DNA of 6,928 bases from Candidatus Omnitrophota bacterium (GTDB lineage Bacteria > Omnitrophota > Gorgyraeia > Zapsychrales > Fredricksoniimonadaceae). The notes under the pieces were generated by a model. The model saw only the letters and a program-made list of their open reading frames with translations. It made no database searches and had not been told where the DNA came from. The stretch is taken from the NCBI GenBank assembly GCA_023247575.1, contig JAHFGE010000080.1, positions 1-6,928 of the forward strand, in the 5' to 3' direction. The translations under genes and the position numbers were made by a program. Positions 5,048 through 6,928 of this stretch are shown piece by piece (position 1 is the stretch's first letter; each line of letters begins with the position of its first letter).

Positions 5048-6928
5048 ATGTTAGATCCCAAAATTCCCACAGGTGCGCTGAAAGACAAATGGACCAATTT
5101 TAAGTTTAACGCTAAACTGGTCAACCCCGCCAATAAGCGTCAATATAAAATTTTGGTGGTAGGCACCGGTTTAGCCGGTGCTTCCGCGGCTGCGTCTTTG
5201 TCCGAGCTTGGTTACCAGGTGGAGAGTTTTTGTTTCCAGGATACTCCTCGACGGGCGCATTCTATTGCCGCCCAGGGCGGCATCAATGCCGCTAAAAATT
5301 ATCCCAATGACGGTGACAGCATCCGACGCCTTTTTTACGACACCATTAAAGGCGGCGATTTTCGTTCTCGGGAGGCCAATGTTTATCGTCTGGCCGAGGT
5401 CAGCAACTGTATCATTGACCAATGCGTGGCCCAGGGGGTGCCTTTTGCCCGTGAATACAGCGGCTATCTGGATAATCGTTCTTTCGGCGGAGCGCAGGTC
5501 TCCCGCACTTTTTATGCCCGTGGCCAAACTGGCCAGCAGCTTTTGCTGGGCGCTTACCAGGCCCTGATGAAAGAAGTAGCCCGTGGGAATGTCAAAATGC
5601 ACCCACGCACCGAAATGTTGGATTTGGTTGTCATCGACGGAGCGGCCCGCGGCATCACAGTGCGTAATCTTATTACCGGCCAAATTGAATCCCATACTGG
5701 CGATGCTATTGTTTTAGCCACTGGCGGTTATGCCAACGTATTTTATCTTTCCACCAATGCCAAAGGAAGCAATGCCACCGCTATCTGGCGGGCGCATAAA
5801 AAGGGGGCTTTTTTTGCCAATCCCTGTTTTACGCAGATTCATCCTACCTGTATCCCTGTGCATGGCGATTATCAATCCAAGTTGACGCTTATGAGTGAAA
5901 GTTTACGCAACGACGGCCGTGTGTGGGTGCCAAAAACGCCGAGAGATAAGCGCTTGCCGCATGAAATACCGGAAAGTGAACGCGATTATTTCCTGGAGCG
6001 TAAATACCCTGCCTTTGGCAACCTTGTTCCACGGGACATTGCCTCCCGCAATGCCAAAGAACTCTGCGATGCCGGCCGGGGGGTGGGATCGACGGGGCAG
6101 GCGGTTTATCTGGACCTTTCTGATGCCATTGGACGCGTGGGAGGGCAGGTTATTAAAGAACGTTACGGCAATTTGATGGACATGTATCAAAAAATTGTCG
6201 ATGACGATCCTTATAAAACCCCGATGATGATTTATCCGGCGGTGCATTATGTGATGGGCGGGTTGTGGGTGGATTATACTTTGATGAGCAATTTGCCGGG
6301 ACTTTTTGTTCTTGGGGAAGCTAATTTCTCCGACCATGGGGCCAATCGCTTGGGAGCCAGTGCGCTCATGCAGGGGCTGGCGGATGGCTATTTTATTTTG
6401 CCTTACACCATCGGCGATTATTTGGCTAAAAATAAACCCATAGATACAGGATTCAGTGATCATACGGAGTTTAGAAAGTGCGAGAGCGATACAAAAGCAT
6501 GCATCAACAAACTACTTTCCATTAGGGGAAAGCGCAGCGTCGATGATTTCCATCGGCAATTAGGCAGATTGTTATGGGATCAATGCGGTATGGCCCGCAA
6601 TGCCAAGGGTCTAAAAGAAGCTTTAGGACAAATTTCCCAAATTAGAGAAGAATTTTGGAAAAATGTCAATGTTTTGGGAAGCAACGAAGAATTTAATCAG
6701 GCCCTGGAGCGGGCAGGGCGGGTGGCAGACTTTCTGGAATTTGCCCAGTTGCTGGTAACGGATGCTCTGCATAGGGAAGAGTCCTGCGGCGGACATTTCA
6801 GGGAAGAATATCAAACCCCCGAAGGGGAAGCACTGCGCCGCGATGACCTTTTTGCTTATGTGGCGGCCTGGCAGTTTAACGGGGTAGGCAAGGAGCCTAT
6901 GCTTCACAAAGAAGAATTAAAATTTGAA
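5048..6928 (+). CDS. sdhA: Succinate dehydrogenase/fumarate reductase flavoprotein subunit (3' end beyond window)
   Basis: This is the catalytic FAD subunit that interconverts succinate and fumarate. From ATG 5048, 627 uninterrupted residues run to the window edge; relatives of this long type are about 640-660, so only the tail is missing. Visible features are the FAD-binding GTGLAG (39-44), H71 in RRAHSIAAQGGINAAK as the covalent flavin attachment residue, substrate-site H265 (QIHPTC), R287 in LMSESLRNDGR as the probable proton-transfer arginine, H400 in YPAVHYVMGGLWVD, R434 in GANRLGASAL, and the C-terminal helical domain ending with HREESCGGHFREEYQTPEG (575-593). The motif set fits the SdhCAB type of Bacteroidetes-like and deltaproteobacterial enzymes. 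There is no Shine-Dalgarno site before the ATG. The preceding hairpin and the sdhC promoter imply co-transcription. The partner sdhB is expected next. Confidence 0.97.
   Translation, partial: MLDPKIPTGALKDKWTNFKFNAKLVNPANKRQYKILVVGTGLAGASAAASLSELGYQVESFCFQDTPRRAHSIAAQGGINAAKNYPNDGDSIRRLFYDTIKGGDFRSREANVYRLAEVSNCIIDQCVAQGVPFAREYSGYLDNRSFGGAQVSRTFYARGQTGQQLLLGAYQALMKEVARGNVKMHPRTEMLDLVVIDGAARGITVRNLITGQIESHTGDAIVLATGGYANVFYLSTNAKGSNATAIWRAHKKGAFFANPCFTQIHPTCIPVHGDYQSKLTLMSESLRNDGRVWVPKTPRDKRLPHEIPESERDYFLERKYPAFGNLVPRDIASRNAKELCDAGRGVGSTGQAVYLDLSDAIGRVGGQVIKERYGNLMDMYQKIVDDDPYKTPMMIYPAVHYVMGGLWVDYTLMSNLPGLFVLGEANFSDHGANRLGASALMQGLADGYFILPYTIGDYLAKNKPIDTGFSDHTEFRKCESDTKACINKLLSIRGKRSVDDFHRQLGRLLWDQCGMARNAKGLKEALGQISQIREEFWKNVNVLGSNEEFNQALERAGRVADFLEFAQLLVTDALHREESCGGHFREEYQTPEGEALRRDDLFAYVAAWQFNGVGKEPMLHKEELKFE

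Noticed and set aside
4856..5133. Two minus-strand frames crossing the sdhC-sdhA gap
   Set aside because: Their only distinctive parts are translated from the palindrome at 5006-5023. They overlap two real genes and have no start context.
5171..5695. Minus-strand open frame (174 codons) opposite the FAD-binding part of sdhA
   Set aside because: It is an antisense shadow of a well-conserved region, with no family resemblance.
5903..6463. Long minus-strand open frame (186 codons) opposite sdhA
   Set aside because: It is a shadow of sdhA, whose plus-strand frame is continuous with all catalytic motifs. The antisense protein shows no recognisable domain or ribosome-binding site.

Overview
This is a chromosomal housekeeping segment of a free-living-type bacterium. 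Every complete gene and both partial genes lie on the plus strand. From left to right it holds the 3' end of infB (translation initiation factor IF-2), trpS (tryptophanyl-tRNA synthetase), scpA (condensin kleisin), ruvB (Holliday-junction branch-migration motor), a small YbhB/YbcL-type PEBP-family gene, then sdhC and most of sdhA of a menaquinone-type succinate dehydrogenase/fumarate reductase. sdhA runs off the right edge still open. The usual iron-sulfur subunit gene (sdhB) would be expected just beyond it.

The left block (2..3643) is packed like a single operon. infB and trpS overlap by 41 bp, trpS and scpA are 2 bp apart, and scpA and ruvB are 3 bp apart. The usual partners of these genes are missing here: no rbfA after infB, no scpB after scpA, no ruvA or ruvC beside ruvB. 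The right block (about 4271..6928) looks like a separate transcription unit. It has a good sigma70-type promoter placed so close to the sdhC ATG that the mRNA is probably leaderless.

Three different short palindromic elements sit within 1.8 kb. One is an in-frame 48-nt insertion inside ruvB that adds 16 residues and is flanked by a 5-bp direct repeat. One is a 105-bp imperfect inverted repeat between ruvB and the PEBP gene, which seems to have invaded that gene's signal-peptide region. One is a 49-bp nested palindrome filling the sdhC-sdhA gap. From memory, all resemble small dispersed repeats common in genomes of uncultured bacteria, but I could not search for other copies.

The TrpRS carries a four-cysteine pattern (C-x20-C-x6-C-x2-C) very close to the [4Fe-4S] motif of Thermotoga maritima TrpRS. 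The di-heme SdhC plus long SdhA (SdhCAB order) is the type seen in Bacteroidetes, Deltaproteobacteria, PVC bacteria and relatives. The organism cannot be fixed from this window. An uncultured PVC-like lineage such as Omnitrophota is a low-confidence guess from gene order and repeat types. I found no defence system, phage, transposase or CRISPR. The most unusual content is the palindrome invasion of coding sequence and the Fe-S TrpRS motif.
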